Shown here in pieces: positions 17,811 to 27,446 of a stretch of 47,457 nt of DNA. The notes beneath the pieces were generated by a model. That model was not told where the DNA came from. It ran no database searches and saw only the letters and a program-made list of their open reading frames with translations. Origin of the DNA: Xanthomonas cannabis pv. cannabis. GTDB taxonomy: Bacteria > Pseudomonadota > Gammaproteobacteria > Xanthomonadales > Xanthomonadaceae. The translations under genes and the position numbers were made by a program. Numbering within the stretch: the first letter of the stretch is position 1; every line of letters starts with the position of its first letter. The stretch is from NCBI RefSeq assembly GCF_000802365.1, contig NZ_JSZE01000050.1, forward strand, positions 1 through 47,457, read 5' to 3'.

Positions 17811-18020
17811 GTGTACGTCTGCATCTGTAATGGGGTCACCGACCACCAGATCCGCGAAGCGGCCGACAACGGCTGCGCCAGCCTGGCCGAGCTAACCATG
17901 CGAACCGGCTGCGGCTCCAACTGCGGGTCTTGCCTGGACATGGCAGCCGACCTGCTGCACCAGGCGCATGCAACACGTGCGCTGCCGCTACCGCTGGTGG
18001 GGCTGGCAAGCGCTGCCTGA
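17811..18020 (+). CDS. bfd: Bacterioferritin-associated ferredoxin
   Basis: 69 aa with a GTG start at 17811. [2Fe-2S] protein that reduces bacterioferritin heme to release stored iron. The four cluster cysteines are visible: two in YVCICNGVTD and two in GCGSNCGSC (the first Cys of that stretch is probably not a ligand). The BFD-like fold pattern TDHQIREAADNG is present. Its partner bfr lies 376 bp downstream. Confidence 0.92.
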   Translation: MYVCICNGVTDHQIREAADNGCASLAELTMRTGCGSNCGSCLDMAADLLHQAHATRALPLPLVGLASAA

Positions 18021-18396
18021 GCTGTAACCTGCTGCGTGGCGGTCAGTCGTGGCGGCGTCTCCTGGCCCGCTGTGGATCGCTCCACTGCATAGCCGCGCTA
18101 TCGAGTCGCTGCCTCCGGACTTTTGCCCAAGCCAGAGACGAGGTCTCTGGGCTACGTCGTGGTGCCGTGTCTTTGACTCCAGAGTGGTGCGGTCGCACTT
18201 GCGTTGATCGCAGCTCGCGCATTAGCGAGTGATTCGCTGCGGTCGTTGCGATGACTGCCGGGGAGCAGCCCGCTCGCCCCTAGAGATGGCCTCGTTGGTC
18301 TCGGCGGGCATCACGCAACTGATCACGATTCGCGTTCCTTCATGCCTTGCGCCAACGCGTTAAAGTGCGGCCGGCTTACTGTCTCGGAGACATCGC
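18021..18396. other. Intergenic region between bfd and bfr
   Basis: No supported gene. The stretch near 18136-18160 contains a small hairpin (AGAGACGAGGTCTCT). The bfr promoter must lie in its last 80 bp, but no consensus boxes stand out. Confidence 0.4.
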
Positions 18397-18867
18397 ATGA
18401 AGGGCGATACCAAGGTCATCGAGTACCTCAACAAGGTGCTCTACAACGAACTCACTGCGATCAACCAGTACTTCCTGCACGCCAAGATGCTGAAGAACTG
18501 GGGCCTGAAGGAACTGGCCGAGCATGAGTACAAGGAATCCATCGACGAAATGAAGCATGCGGACAAGCTGTCCGACCGCATCCTGTTTCTCGAGGGACTG
18601 CCGAATTTCCAGGCGTTGGGCAAGCTGCGCATCGGCGAAAACCCGACCGAGATGTTTCGCTGCGACCTGACGCTGGAGCGCGAGGCGGTGGTCGTGCTGC
18701 GCGAAGCCGTGGCGTATGCGGAGACCGTCGGTGACTACGTGAGCCGCCAGCTGCTGGTGGATATCCTGGAGTCCGAAGAAGAGCACATCGATTGGCTGGA
18801 AACCCAGCTTGATCTGGTGGCGCGCATCGGCGAGCCGAACTACCTGCTGACCAAGCTGGATGACTGA
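18397..18867 (+). CDS. bfr: Bacterioferritin
   Basis: 156 aa, forms a 24-meric heme-containing iron-storage shell. Ferroxidase ligands are all present: Glu18, Glu51, His54, Glu94, Glu127 and His130. The inter-subunit heme ligand Met52 (IDEMKH) is present, so this is true Bfr rather than ferritin. A GGAGA lies ahead of the ATG. bfd upstream supplies the electron donor for iron release. Confidence 0.97.
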   Translation: MKGDTKVIEYLNKVLYNELTAINQYFLHAKMLKNWGLKELAEHEYKESIDEMKHADKLSDRILFLEGLPNFQALGKLRIGENPTEMFRCDLTLEREAVVVLREAVAYAETVGDYVSRQLLVDILESEEEHIDWLETQLDLVARIGEPNYLLTKLDD

Positions 18868-19246
18868 GCGCGCTGAGCGCCCGGTGCGCGCAGGACGCTG
18901 AGTTGGTGATGGTCAGTTGGGCCGGGTAAGAGCGGTGGGCTGCTGGTCGTTGTTTCGCTTCGGGCGTCTGGCTTCGCGCCTGAATTGCATGCTTCGCGCG
19001 TGGCTGCACCTCATGCATCTTCCGGTGGGAGTGGACTTGGTGCATCCCTATCGTGTGATGCGTTCTTTGTTGTTCGGTGCGTCGTCGCGATGGTTCCGCA
19101 GGCGGGAATGCGCGTGGGGGCGAATGAGTGTTTATCACTTGATGCGCTGTTGGCAGTGGTTCGCGTTGCGTGTTGGTGCGGAGCTCGGTGCGTCCATAGT
19201 GATGGGTGTGAATTACGGGTGGCTTTGCCCCGTACCCTCACCCCAA

Positions 19247-19269
19247 CCCCTCTCCCGGCGGGAGAGGGG
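19247..19269. terminator. 10-bp hairpin of a dispersed intergenic type
   Basis: CCCCTCTCCC (19247-19256) pairs perfectly with GGGAGAGGGG (19260-19269) over a GGC loop, preceded by CCCTCACCCCAA. This word is a familiar dispersed intergenic hairpin in xanthomonad genomes. It could end transcription from both sides (bfr and the kinase are convergent), though T runs are absent. Confidence 0.55.
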
Positions 19270-19318
19270 CTTAGTCATGCGCCAGCTTCTAGCAACATCT
19301 GACTGACGTCAGACATCC

Positions 19319-19334
19319 CGAATCCCGAATCCCG
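19319..19334. repeat. Tandem CGAATCC-type intergenic repeat
   Basis: CGAATCCCGAATCCCG contains two adjacent GAATCCC units. The same word occurs at 46445-46459, also intergenic and also downstream of a minus-strand gene. It is probably a short dispersed repeat. Confidence 0.55.
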
Positions 19335-19349
19335 TAACGATGGCGATCG

Positions 19350-21650
19350 TCAGCCGGCTGCGCGGGTTGCGGCCTGCAGGCGGGCGACCTGGCCCAGCAG
19401 GGCGAGGCGGGCGCGGGCGTATTCGGCGATGACCAGGGCGACCATGACCGAGGGCCGTTCGATGGTGCCTGTACGCGCGGCCAGTTCGATGCGGCGTGCG
19501 GCATTGGACACGGTCAGGGCGCCGACGTTGGCACTGGACGACTTGAGGGTGTGGGCCAGGTCGCGCAGCTGCATGCTGTCGCGGTTGGCGGCCGCGGCTT
19601 CCAGCTGTTCGATGATGCCCGGGGCGTCGTCCAGGAACAGCTGCAGGATGGTGATGGTGTCGGCGCCTGCCACTTCGTACAGCTCGTCGATGACGCTGCT
19701 GTCCAGGATCGGCAGCGCGCGGGCCTGGGCGCCGGCGCTGGCGCTTTCGGGATCGGCCGGGGCTGCACCGCTGGTGGGGCCCGGGAGCAACGGCTGACGG
19801 GGCAGCCAGCGCTGCAGGCAGGCATCGAGCTGCTCGCGGGCGACCGGCTTGGAGAGGTAGTCGTCCATGCCGGCAGCCAGGCAGCGTTCGCGGTCGCCGG
19901 CCATGGCATTGGCGGTCATCGCCACGATCGGGATCGGGCGGCCGCCGCTTTCGGTTTCCATTGCACGCCAGCGGCGGGTGGCGGCATAGCCGTCCAGTAC
20001 CGGCATCTGGCAGTCCATGAACACCATGTCGTAACGGGTCGATTCCATGCGGCTCAGTGCCGCTTCGCCGTCGGTGGCGGTGTCGGCCTCGAAGCCAAGA
20101 ACCGCCAGCAGCTTCTGCGCCACCAGCAGGTTTACCGGGTTGTCCTCGACCAGCAGGATGCGCACCTCGCGCGCATTGGCCATGGGCGGCGCCAGCGGCT
20201 CGGGAATCATCGCCGACGTCAGTGCAAGTGCGTGGACGGGCTTGGGCTCCGGTGGCAGCACCAGCGTGCGCAGCAGCTCGTCCGGGCTCTGCCGCGGGAC
20301 CAGGGTGGCGTTGTCCTGCAGTTCGGCGGGCACCGGCTCGTCGCCGTAGAGCCAGATCAGCTGCGAGCCGCTGCCGTCCTCCGCGCGGGCCAGCGCGCGA
20401 TGCACGGCGCGCGCGCTGTAGCGCAGGGTGTCGTGGTCGGCAATGACGCAGCGGAAGCCTTCGCCGTCGCTGTGGCGGCGCACGCGTTCGAGCGCGTCCT
20501 GGGTGGTTTCCATCAGCACATGCGACACACCCCAGCTGTCGAGCAGGCGCTTGAGCCGCTGCGTCAGGCGCGCATCGGAGCTGATCACCATGACCCGCGC
20601 GGCATCGCCGGTGGCCTGCTGCAGGTCGCCGATGACCTTGAGCAAGGGAATCTCGAACCAGAACGTGGCGCCGCGCCCGGGCTCGGATTCCACGCCGATG
20701 CGGCCGCCCATCAGGTCGATGATGCGCTTGCAGATGGCCAGCCCCAGCCCGGTGCCGCCGTACAGGCGGGTGGTGGAGGCGTCGGCCTGGGCGAAGGAGC
20801 GGAACAGGCGCGCCTGCTGGTCCGGGGCGATGCCGATGCCGGTGTCGCGCACCTGGAAGCGCAACAGATGCTGGCCGCGGGTTTCGCCCAGGCGGCGCAG
20901 CTGGATATCGATGCTGCCACGCTCGGTGAACTTGATCGCATTGCCGATCAGGTTGCCCAGCACCTGGCGCAGGCGGATCGGGTCGCCGCGTACCAGCAGG
21001 CGCACCGATGGCTCGATGTCCAGCCCCAGGCGCAGTTGGCGGCTTTCGGCGGTGCGCTGCAGCAGCTGCACGACGCCGTCGAGCAGCTCGCGCAGGTTGA
21101 AGGTGGTGATTTCCAGCTCGAGTTTGTTGGCTTCGAGCTTGGAGTAATCGAGGATGTCGTCGACGATGCGCAGCAACTGCAGCGAGCTGCCGGTGGCGGT
21201 CTGCAGCATGTCGCGTTGGTCCAGGCTGAGCTGGCCACTGGAGATGAGCTCCAGCATCGGAATGATGCCGTTGAGCGGGGTGCGGATTTCGTGGCTCATG
21301 GTGGCCAGGAACTCGCCCTTGGCCAGCGCAGCGGCTTCGGCTGCCTGCTTGGCGCGGAGCAGTTCCTGCTCGAGTTCGCCGTGGCGTTGCAGTTCCTGCT
21401 GCAGCCGCTCGCGCGCAAGGTCGGCTTCTTCCAGGCGCTGCGCCAGCAGTTGCTGCAGGCGGGCGCTGCGATAGGCCGCCACGGCCGCGCAACCGGCAAA
21501 TACCACCGCCAGCGCGGCAGCGGCGGCGGTCAGCGCGCGCCACGGGCCCGGGACGGCACTCCATTGCAGGCCAGCGCCCAGTGCTGCGGCGAGTGCGGCG
21601 ACTGCAACCAGGATGCTCCAGCCGCGAAGGCGTCCTGCCTGTACCGTCAC
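19350..21650 (-). CDS. Hybrid sensor histidine kinase with receiver and Hpt domains
   Basis: 766 aa. Two N-terminal transmembrane helices (about 11-30 and 38-58) with almost no periplasmic loop, then a coiled coil (65-110), HisKA with phospho-His120 (ATMSHEIRTPLNG), HATPase_c (N box GNLIGNAIKF at 232-241, G boxes DTGIGIAPD and GGTGLGLAI), a pseudo-receiver at about 351-465 lacking the normal acidic pocket, a true receiver with Asp546 (FMDCQMPVLDG), and an Hpt domain with His700 (LAHTLKSSSANVG). It is a full His-Asp-His relay in one protein. GTG start directly after the stop of the response regulator gene (TGAGTG), so the two are cotranslated. The architecture resembles RpfC, but the gene neighbours differ and the input segment is much shorter. 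The signal is unknown. Confidence 0.9.
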   Translation of the reverse strand: MTVQAGRLRGWSILVAVAALAAALGAGLQWSAVPGPWRALTAAAAALAVVFAGCAAVAAYRSARLQQLLAQRLEEADLARERLQQELQRHGELEQELLRAKQAAEAAALAKGEFLATMSHEIRTPLNGIIPMLELISSGQLSLDQRDMLQTATGSSLQLLRIVDDILDYSKLEANKLELEITTFNLRELLDGVVQLLQRTAESRQLRLGLDIEPSVRLLVRGDPIRLRQVLGNLIGNAIKFTERGSIDIQLRRLGETRGQHLLRFQVRDTGIGIAPDQQARLFRSFAQADASTTRLYGGTGLGLAICKRIIDLMGGRIGVESEPGRGATFWFEIPLLKVIGDLQQATGDAARVMVISSDARLTQRLKRLLDSWGVSHVLMETTQDALERVRRHSDGEGFRCVIADHDTLRYSARAVHRALARAEDGSGSQLIWLYGDEPVPAELQDNATLVPRQSPDELLRTLVLPPEPKPVHALALTSAMIPEPLAPPMANAREVRILLVEDNPVNLLVAQKLLAVLGFEADTATDGEAALSRMESTRYDMVFMDCQMPVLDGYAATRRWRAMETESGGRPIPIVAMTANAMAGDRERCLAAGMDDYLSKPVAREQLDACLQRWLPRQPLLPGPTSGAAPADPESASAGAQARALPILDSSVIDELYEVAGADTITILQLFLDDAPGIIEQLEAAAANRDSMQLRDLAHTLKSSSANVGALTVSNAARRIELAARTGTIERPSVMVALVIAEYARARLALLGQVARLQAATRAAG

Positions 21651-23615
21651 TCAGAGCACCGCGTTCGTGAAGTCGAAGTCCAGTTCCTTGCCGACGGTCT
21701 GCACCAGGTTGCCCTGGATGAAATCCACGCCGCTCATCCACATGGCGGCCGCTGCCTGCGGGTCTTCGATGCGTTGGCCGATGATCAGCAGGCCGCGCTG
21801 GTGGGCGATGTCGATGACGCCGCGCAACTGGTCGCGCACCGTGGCATTGCCATGCGCATCGGCAAAGCGATTGGCCATGCGCACGAAGCTCAGCGGCAAC
21901 TGGCTCAGCAGCGCATTGGCTTCGTCGCCGGGCTCGAACTGGCTCAGGCAGAACTGCACGCCGGCGGGCATCAACCTGGCGCAGAACTGCTGCACGGTGA
22001 CGGCGTGGATCAAGGCATCGTCCAGGCGCAGGTCCACGATCAGCGATTGGCCGGCCACGCCACGTTCGACCAGTGCCTTGAGCAACCAGTCGGCAAACGC
22101 GTCGCGCGCCAGCGTGCGCGGGGATTGCGACACGAACAGGCGTAGCGGCGGGCTGGCGTGCTGGTACAGGTGCAGCAGGCCCAGCGCGTGGTCCATGACC
22201 TGCTGGTCCAGATCGGCGATGCGCCCGGCCGCTTCGGCGGCAGGAATCACCTGGCCGGCCGACAGCAGCGTGCCGTCGGCCTGGCGCAGCCGCAGCAGCA
22301 CCTGGTACTGCGCGGTGTCGCCGCCGGCCACGGCCACGATCGGCTGATAGGCCAGCTCGAGCTGGCCTTCGACCAGGCGCAGTTGCTCCTGCTGTTCGGC
22401 CTGGCTGGGGGCCAGATAGGTCTGCACGCCGTTGCTGCGCAGGCGCGCCTGCAGGGCGGTGCGTTCCACTGCTTCCAGCGCGCTGCCGGTATCGTCGAAG
22501 CCCAGGCTCAACGCTGCCGCGCCGATGGCGCAGCGCACGTGGACGGATTCTTCTTCGCGCACCGGGAAGCCGTTGGCAGAAAGCCGCTCGCGGATCTCCA
22601 GCGCGCGCTGCTCCAGGCCGGCTTCGTCCATGTCCACGGCCAGCAACAGGAAGCTGTTGTCGTTCAGACGCGCCAGCGGGTACGGCTGGGCGGCGGTGGC
22701 CAGACGATGGCCGGCCTGGGTCATCAGGCGCTCGTAGGCGGCATAGCCATAACGCTCGCGCAGGCCGAGCGCACTGGCGATCTCGATGAAGAACAGCCCG
22801 CCGGACTGCTTGCGCTCCAGCGCATCGGCAAGCAGCTGCATCACGTGGCCACGCGTGGGCAACCCGGTTTCCGGGTTGCTGCGCACGCTGACCTGCTCGC
22901 CGGCCTGCTGCAGCGCCTGTTGGCGTGCGCGACGGATGCGGTTGGACACCGCGGCGATCAGGTGGCGCGGGCGGATCGGCTTGGTCAGGAAGTCGTCGGC
23001 ACCGCTGTCGAGCACTTCGAACTGACGCTCCGGGTCCGGGTCGCCGGTGAGAAAGACGATCGGCAGCAGGTGCTGGCCGGGTTGCTGGCGGATCAGGGTG
23101 GTCAGGCGGATGCCGTCCAGCTCGGGCATGTGCAGATCCATCAGGATCAGATCCGGGTGATAGTCCTGGATCGCCTGCGGCACGCTGGCAGCGGTCATTT
23201 CCACCTGCGCATGCATGCCGGCGCCATGCAGCACGCTCTGTGCGAACAAGGCCTGCGAACGGTCGTCTTCGACGATCAGCACCCGATACGGCGCGTCGGC
23301 AGCGATGGTGTCGCTGCCGTCGAGGCTGGCGCCAGCCAACGCCGCGGTGGGTGACGACGCTGCTGCAACGGGCGAGTGGCCGGCCTGGCTCACCGCCCGC
23401 ACTGGCGCGACCATTGGCGTGGGGCCCGGGGCGGCAGCGAGGATGGGGGCGGGAATGATGGCGGCGCTCACCGGCGCGGCAGCGTCGGATGCGCCGGCGG
23501 CCTCATCGGCCCAGCGGCGCCAGTAGTCGGCCGGCGGTGTCTCGGCGCGCAGCGGGCGATTACGCGTGGCGGTGTCGTCACGGGTGGTGAAAGGAACCGG
23601 ATCTCGGGCGGCCAT
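21651..23615 (-). CDS. Response regulator with degenerate GGDEF and EAL domains
   Basis: 654 aa. A low-complexity Ala/Pro N-terminus (1-105) is followed by a receiver with Asp160 (LILMDLHMPELDG) and DFLTKPI. Next comes a degenerate GGDEF domain (about 245-380; the GGDEF position reads NDNSF) and an EAL domain (about 400-645) whose signature is QVL in YQVLLRLR. Both enzyme sites are lost, so it should neither make nor degrade cyclic di-GMP; like FimX or FilP it may bind it as an effector, here gated by phosphorylation. The hybrid kinase follows without a gap. The cyclic-di-GMP-responsive regulator clp lies 9 kb away. Confidence 0.87.
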   Translation of the reverse strand: MAARDPVPFTTRDDTATRNRPLRAETPPADYWRRWADEAAGASDAAAPVSAAIIPAPILAAAPGPTPMVAPVRAVSQAGHSPVAAASSPTAALAGASLDGSDTIAADAPYRVLIVEDDRSQALFAQSVLHGAGMHAQVEMTAASVPQAIQDYHPDLILMDLHMPELDGIRLTTLIRQQPGQHLLPIVFLTGDPDPERQFEVLDSGADDFLTKPIRPRHLIAAVSNRIRRARQQALQQAGEQVSVRSNPETGLPTRGHVMQLLADALERKQSGGLFFIEIASALGLRERYGYAAYERLMTQAGHRLATAAQPYPLARLNDNSFLLLAVDMDEAGLEQRALEIRERLSANGFPVREEESVHVRCAIGAAALSLGFDDTGSALEAVERTALQARLRSNGVQTYLAPSQAEQQEQLRLVEGQLELAYQPIVAVAGGDTAQYQVLLRLRQADGTLLSAGQVIPAAEAAGRIADLDQQVMDHALGLLHLYQHASPPLRLFVSQSPRTLARDAFADWLLKALVERGVAGQSLIVDLRLDDALIHAVTVQQFCARLMPAGVQFCLSQFEPGDEANALLSQLPLSFVRMANRFADAHGNATVRDQLRGVIDIAHQRGLLIIGQRIEDPQAAAAMWMSGVDFIQGNLVQTVGKELDFDFTNAVL

Positions 23616-23653
23616 CGATACTCCCTGCAGTCGCGATGATTATGCGATGAACT

Positions 23654-24280
23654 TCACGATAGCGGGGAGCGGCGTGGAGCCGGCGTGCTGGCAGCGCGCA
23701 TCGGCGCCACCAGCCGGCGCATGCCACGCCACAACAGTCGCCACACCCACCACACCACCAGCGCGGCCACCACGCTGGAGCCCACCGCAACACCCAGTGC
23801 CAGCCACGGGTGCGCCAGGGCCAGCGCCAGGGCGGTGGTGGCGATGGTGTCTTCGGCCAGCGAGGCGACCCAGTTGCTGGCCGGCTCGGGCGAGGTATTG
23901 AGCAGGGCGCGGGTGCCGGCCTTGAGCGTGTGGCTGGTCAGCGCCACGCCGGCACCGGCCGCCAGGGCGCCGGTGCCCAGATCGCCATCCGGCGACAGCG
24001 TGGCGGCGGCCAGAAATGCACCGGCCGGCACGCGCGCCAGGGTCTGCAGCAGATCCCAGCCCGAGTCCACGCCGGGAATCTTGTCGGCGAAGAATTCGGC
24101 CACCGCCAAGGCGCCGGAGGTGCCCAGCACCCACCACGACTGCGCCGGATGCAGGGCGGGCGGCAGCTCGATCCAGCCGAGCAGCCCGGCCAGGCCGACG
24201 CCGAACACGGTGAGGTAGACGCGGATGCCGGCCAGCCAGGCCAGCAGGATGCCGATCACGAACAGATGCGCTTCGCTCAT
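23654..24280 (-). CDS. DUF4126 membrane protein
   Basis: 208 aa with about four to five hydrophobic helices (VIGILLAWLAGIRVYLTVF at the N-terminus, LALGVAVGSSVVAALVVWW near the end). The pattern AEFFADKIPGVDSGWDLLQT and LSLAEDT-like loops fit DUF4126. Inner-membrane location; function unknown. The start at 24280 is preferred over an upstream Met at 24352 because the extra part is not hydrophobic or family-like. It is upstream of the response regulator in the same direction but 38 bp away. Confidence 0.8.
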   Translation of the reverse strand: MSEAHLFVIGILLAWLAGIRVYLTVFGVGLAGLLGWIELPPALHPAQSWWVLGTSGALAVAEFFADKIPGVDSGWDLLQTLARVPAGAFLAAATLSPDGDLGTGALAAGAGVALTSHTLKAGTRALLNTSPEPASNWVASLAEDTIATTALALALAHPWLALGVAVGSSVVAALVVWWVWRLLWRGMRRLVAPMRAASTPAPRRSPLS

Positions 24281-24402
24281 GGCGTTGCTTCCTGCGGACA
24301 ATGCGGAACTATCGGATAACGGCCGTTCCAGCGCCAGCGCGACGGTCGACAAGGCTCTGGCACACTACGCCGCCGACCACAGCGCCGGCCCGTCCGGACC
24401 CG

Positions 24403-25146
24403 ATGCCCATGAGACCAGCCGCTCGCCCTCAGATCGTCCACCGGGAGTCGGGCGGTGGCCGTGCGACCGGCCGCTGGCTGTGGATCCTGCTGGCCCTGGT
24501 CTGGCTGGCGTCGTTGGCCGGGGTGTGGTGGATGGCCACGCGCACCGCCGCACCGCGCCTGGTCCAGGCCGAGGCGGCACTGCAGCAGGCCCAGCGCAGC
24601 CAGGCCCAGCAACGGCGGACCATCGAGCAATTGCAGCAGCGCCAGGTCAACCTGGCGATGTCGGACAAGATCAGCCGGGCCGCCAATACCGAAGTGCAGG
24701 CCTCGCTGGCCGAGCGCGACGAGCAGATCGCCGCGCTGCGCGCCGATGTGGCGTTCTACGAGCGGCTGGTGGGCTCCACGGCGCAGCGCAAGGGGCTCAA
24801 CGCGCATTCGGTGCAGTTCACCGCCGAGGCCGGCGGCACCTGGAATTACAGCGTGGTGCTGACCCAGAACCTCAACCGCGGCGCGATCAGCCAGGGCCAG
24901 CTGCGCTTTGCGGTGGAAGGCGTGCGCGCCGGCAAGCTGGTGACGGTGAGCTGGAACGCGTTGCACCAGACGCCTGATGCCGCCGGCCAGCCGTACTCGT
25001 TCCGCTATTTTCAACAGCTCGATGGCAGCGTCATCCTGCCGAAGGATTTCACCCCGCAACGTGTCAAAATCTCCCTGAGCGGCGATGGGGCGCCGGTCAC
25101 TCAGACATTCGACTGGAAAGTCGCCGGCAATGGCGCGGGGGAGTAG
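24403..25146 (+). CDS. DUF6776-type single-pass membrane protein
   Basis: 247 aa; a second Met two codons on (24409) is equally possible. One transmembrane helix at about 25-45 ([19 protein letters not shown]) is followed by a glutamine-rich coiled coil (55-125) and a C-terminal beta-rich domain of periplasmic type (about 130-240: [30 protein letters not shown]). The bactofilin gene starts 4 bp after the stop, and this pairing suggests a link with cell-envelope morphology. Function unknown. Confidence 0.75.
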   Translation: MPMRPAARPQIVHRESGGGRATGRWLWILLALVWLASLAGVWWMATRTAAPRLVQAEAALQQAQRSQAQQRRTIEQLQQRQVNLAMSDKISRAANTEVQASLAERDEQIAALRADVAFYERLVGSTAQRKGLNAHSVQFTAEAGGTWNYSVVLTQNLNRGAISQGQLRFAVEGVRAGKLVTVSWNALHQTPDAAGQPYSFRYFQQLDGSVILPKDFTPQRVKISLSGDGAPVTQTFDWKVAGNGAGE

Positions 25147-25149
25147 CTC

Positions 25150-25602
25150 ATGTTCGGAAACAAATCCAACCGTGGTGCGCAGACCGTGGTCGACACCTTG
25201 ATCGGCCCGCAAGTGGTGATCCGCGGCGATGTGCTGTTCAGCGGTGGCCTGTACGTGGAGGGCCGCATCCTGGGCAAGGTGATCGCCGAGGACGGCGCCA
25301 GCGCCACCTTGACGGTGGCCGATCAGGGCAGCATCGAGGGCGAGGTGCGTGCACCGGTGGTGATCATCAACGGCCAGCTGACCGGCGATGTGCATGCGGC
25401 CGAGCGGGTCGAACTGGCTGCCAATGCGCGCGTGCAGGGCAATGTGCATTACCAGGTGGTGGAAATGAGCGCCGGTGCGCAGCTCACCGGGCGCCTGATC
25501 CATGCGGCCGCCGCCGCGGGCGTGACCGCCGCGTTGCCGGCCCCGGACCCGAGCCGCGCCGAGCCGGCCAAGGCCTTGCAGGCCGAAACCGCCGAGGCCT
25601 GA
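25150..25602 (+). CDS. Bactofilin (polymer-forming cytoskeletal protein)
   Basis: 150 aa. The central DUF583 beta-helix (about 15-110) shows regular short hydrophobic/Gly turns ([50 protein letters not shown]). The N- and C-terminal tails are disordered and Ala/Pro-rich, as usual. Such proteins self-assemble without nucleotides into filaments that localise cell-wall or envelope enzymes. Tightly linked to the upstream membrane protein gene (3 bp gap), its likely partner. Confidence 0.9.
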   Translation: MFGNKSNRGAQTVVDTLIGPQVVIRGDVLFSGGLYVEGRILGKVIAEDGASATLTVADQGSIEGEVRAPVVIINGQLTGDVHAAERVELAANARVQGNVHYQVVEMSAGAQLTGRLIHAAAAAGVTAALPAPDPSRAEPAKALQAETAEA

Positions 25603-25682
25603 GCCGGTGGGCGGCTGAAGCGCGGCGCGCTGGCCGTCGGGAGCGGCTTGAAGTAAGGCCGTCCGACCCCCATGCTGGGGCC

Positions 25683-26069
25683 ATGAGTACGCTCGTTTCG
25701 CTTCCCACCGCCGCCCCGGCGCCGGACTACCAGTCCATCGACCGGCCGCTGAACTTTTCCGGAGCCGCCGCCGCCAAGGTGCGCGAGCTGATCCAGGAAG
25801 AAGGCAATGCCGACCTGGCCTTGCGCGTGTACATCGAAGGCGGCGGGTGTTCCGGCTTCCAGTACGGGTTCGAGTTCGACGAGAACCGTGCCGAAGACGA
25901 TCTGGCCGTGGCGACCGATGGCGTGACGCTGCTGGTCGATCCGCTGAGCCTGCAGTACCTGATGGGCGCCGAGGTGGACTACACCGAAAGCCTGACCGGG
26001 GCGCAGTTCGTGATCCGCAACCCGAATGCCAAGACCACCTGCGGGTGCGGTAGCAGCTTCAGCGTCTGA
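25683..26069 (+). CDS. erpA: Iron-sulfur cluster insertion protein ErpA
   Basis: 128 aa A-type carrier. The three conserved cysteines appear as one in [12 protein letters not shown] and two in TCGCGSSF at the C-terminus. The N-terminal 25 residues are an extra tail compared with E. coli ErpA. A small inverted repeat CCCCA-TGC-TGGGG (25668-25680) lies 2 bp ahead of the ATG, where a ribosome binding site would be, and may limit initiation. Confidence 0.92.
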   Translation: MSTLVSLPTAAPAPDYQSIDRPLNFSGAAAAKVRELIQEEGNADLALRVYIEGGGCSGFQYGFEFDENRAEDDLAVATDGVTLLVDPLSLQYLMGAEVDYTESLTGAQFVIRNPNAKTTCGCGSSFSV

Positions 26070-26407
26070 CGCCAGCTGGCCGGAAGCGTCCGGTCAAGGG
26101 CGGCGCGCGATGGGTCCGGCACCGCCATGAACCTGCGACGCCGGGTCAGCCGGGTTGGCCAGATGCGCCATGCGGGTTCGTCTGTATCGAGTCACATGCT
26201 GGCATAAACCATCCGTAACCATCCGTCGATCTCCCGGTGGCTCACGCCATGGCTGTAGCGCACACGTCATGACGATGACGCTGCGCACCTGCTGCGCGGA
26301 CCTGCGGCCTGGGGCGGTGATCACCATCTGAACGCGCGCCGCGAGATGTCCGGCCACCGTGCGCTGCATGGTTGCGGGTGTCGCCGATTATCGGCAGGCT
26401 TGCGCCG
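26070..26407. other. Intergenic region between erpA and nudC
   Basis: About 340 bp without a supported gene. A short direct repeat of ATCCGT occurs near 26212-26225. No terminator or promoter stands out. Confidence 0.4.
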
Positions 26408-27307
26408 ATGTCAGAGTCCACTTTTCCGTTGTCCGGTTTCGCCTTCAGCCACGCGCCGCTCGACCGCGGCGATGCGCTGCGTGACGATCCTGCCGCGCTG
26501 GCGCAGCTGTGGCCGCAGGGCCGCGTGCTGTTGATCGATGCAAAGGGCACCGCCCTGGCCGATGCACAGGGGCAGCCGCTGGTGCTGCAGGGCGCGGCGC
26601 TTGCCGATGGCCCGGAGGCAGCGATCTTCCTGGGACTACGCGGGGAGGAGGGCTGGTTCTGCCTGTCGGCCGATCCGCTCGACCTGAAGGCGCCGCAGCG
26701 GGTGGATCTGCGCCAGGCGGCGGCCGAGTGGCCGGCGGAGCTCGCCACCGCAGTGGCGTATGCGCGGGCGATGCTGCATTGGCAGTCGCGCACGCGTTTT
26801 TGCGGTGTGTGCGGCGGGGCGATCGTGTTCCGCCGCGCCGGCTTCATCGCACACTGCACCCAGTGCCAGACCGAGCACTATCCACGCGTGGACCCGGCGA
26901 TCATCGTGGCGGTCAGCGACGGTGCGCGCCTGCTGCTGGGCCGCCAGGCCAGCTGGGCGCCGCGCCGCTATTCGGTGATCGCCGGCTTCGTCGAGCCGGG
27001 CGAATCGCTGGAGCAGACCGTGGCGCGCGAGGTGCATGAAGAAACCCGCGTGCGGATCCGGCACTGCAGTTATCAGGGTGCGCAGCCCTGGCCGTTTCCC
27101 GGCGCGCTGATGCTGGGCTTCAGCGCCCATGCCGACGCCCGCGAAGTGCCGCAGGTGACCGGCGAACTGGAAGATGCACGCTGGGTCGGCCATGCCGAGA
27201 TCGGTGCCGCGCTGGCCGGGCAGGGCGGCGAGGAGGGCATCGGCCTGCCGCCGGCCATCTCGATCGCCCGTGCGCTGATCGAGCGCTGGTATCGCACCCA
27301 TGGCTAA
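26408..27307 (+). CDS. nudC: NAD-capped RNA / NADH pyrophosphatase
   Basis: 299 aa Nudix hydrolase that removes NAD caps from RNA and cleaves NADH. The N-terminal domain is poorly conserved. The zinc ribbon has CGVC and CTQC pairs (about 137-155), followed by the NudC-specific YPRVDPAIIVAV and the Nudix box GFVEPGESLEQTVAREVHEE. The downstream SQPWPFPxS-type motif reads AQPWPFPGALM. The start at 26408 gives the usual length; an in-frame Met at 26372 is less likely. Confidence 0.93.
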   Translation: MSESTFPLSGFAFSHAPLDRGDALRDDPAALAQLWPQGRVLLIDAKGTALADAQGQPLVLQGAALADGPEAAIFLGLRGEEGWFCLSADPLDLKAPQRVDLRQAAAEWPAELATAVAYARAMLHWQSRTRFCGVCGGAIVFRRAGFIAHCTQCQTEHYPRVDPAIIVAVSDGARLLLGRQASWAPRRYSVIAGFVEPGESLEQTVAREVHEETRVRIRHCSYQGAQPWPFPGALMLGFSAHADAREVPQVTGELEDARWVGHAEIGAALAGQGGEEGIGLPPAISIARALIERWYRTHG

Positions 27308-27446
27308 GCGCATCGGCGGCGCGCGCACGCGTCGGGTGGGCGGCGCAGCCCATGGGTGCCTGGCACAGGTGGGTGGTACGTGGCCGACCTGCCCGTTGCG
27401 CGGCGGTTGCGCCCGCTCGGCTAGACTCGGCTGAGGAGGGACACCC

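Larger units (their letters stand above)
18868..19349. other. Long intergenic region behind bfr
   Basis: Convergent end of bfr and the sensor kinase gene. Besides the hairpin at 19247-19269 and the tandem repeat at 19319-19334, I see no gene or regulatory signal; reading frames here are short and shift in composition. Confidence 0.45.

Noticed and set aside
19551-22145. 864-codon plus-strand frame antisense to the kinase and response regulator
   Set aside because: It is low-complexity, His/Gln/Ala/Gly-rich, the mirror of high-GC third positions in the two real genes.
24277-25503. 408-codon minus-strand frame antisense to the DUF6776 and bactofilin genes
   Set aside because: It is low-complexity and covers two well-supported genes.
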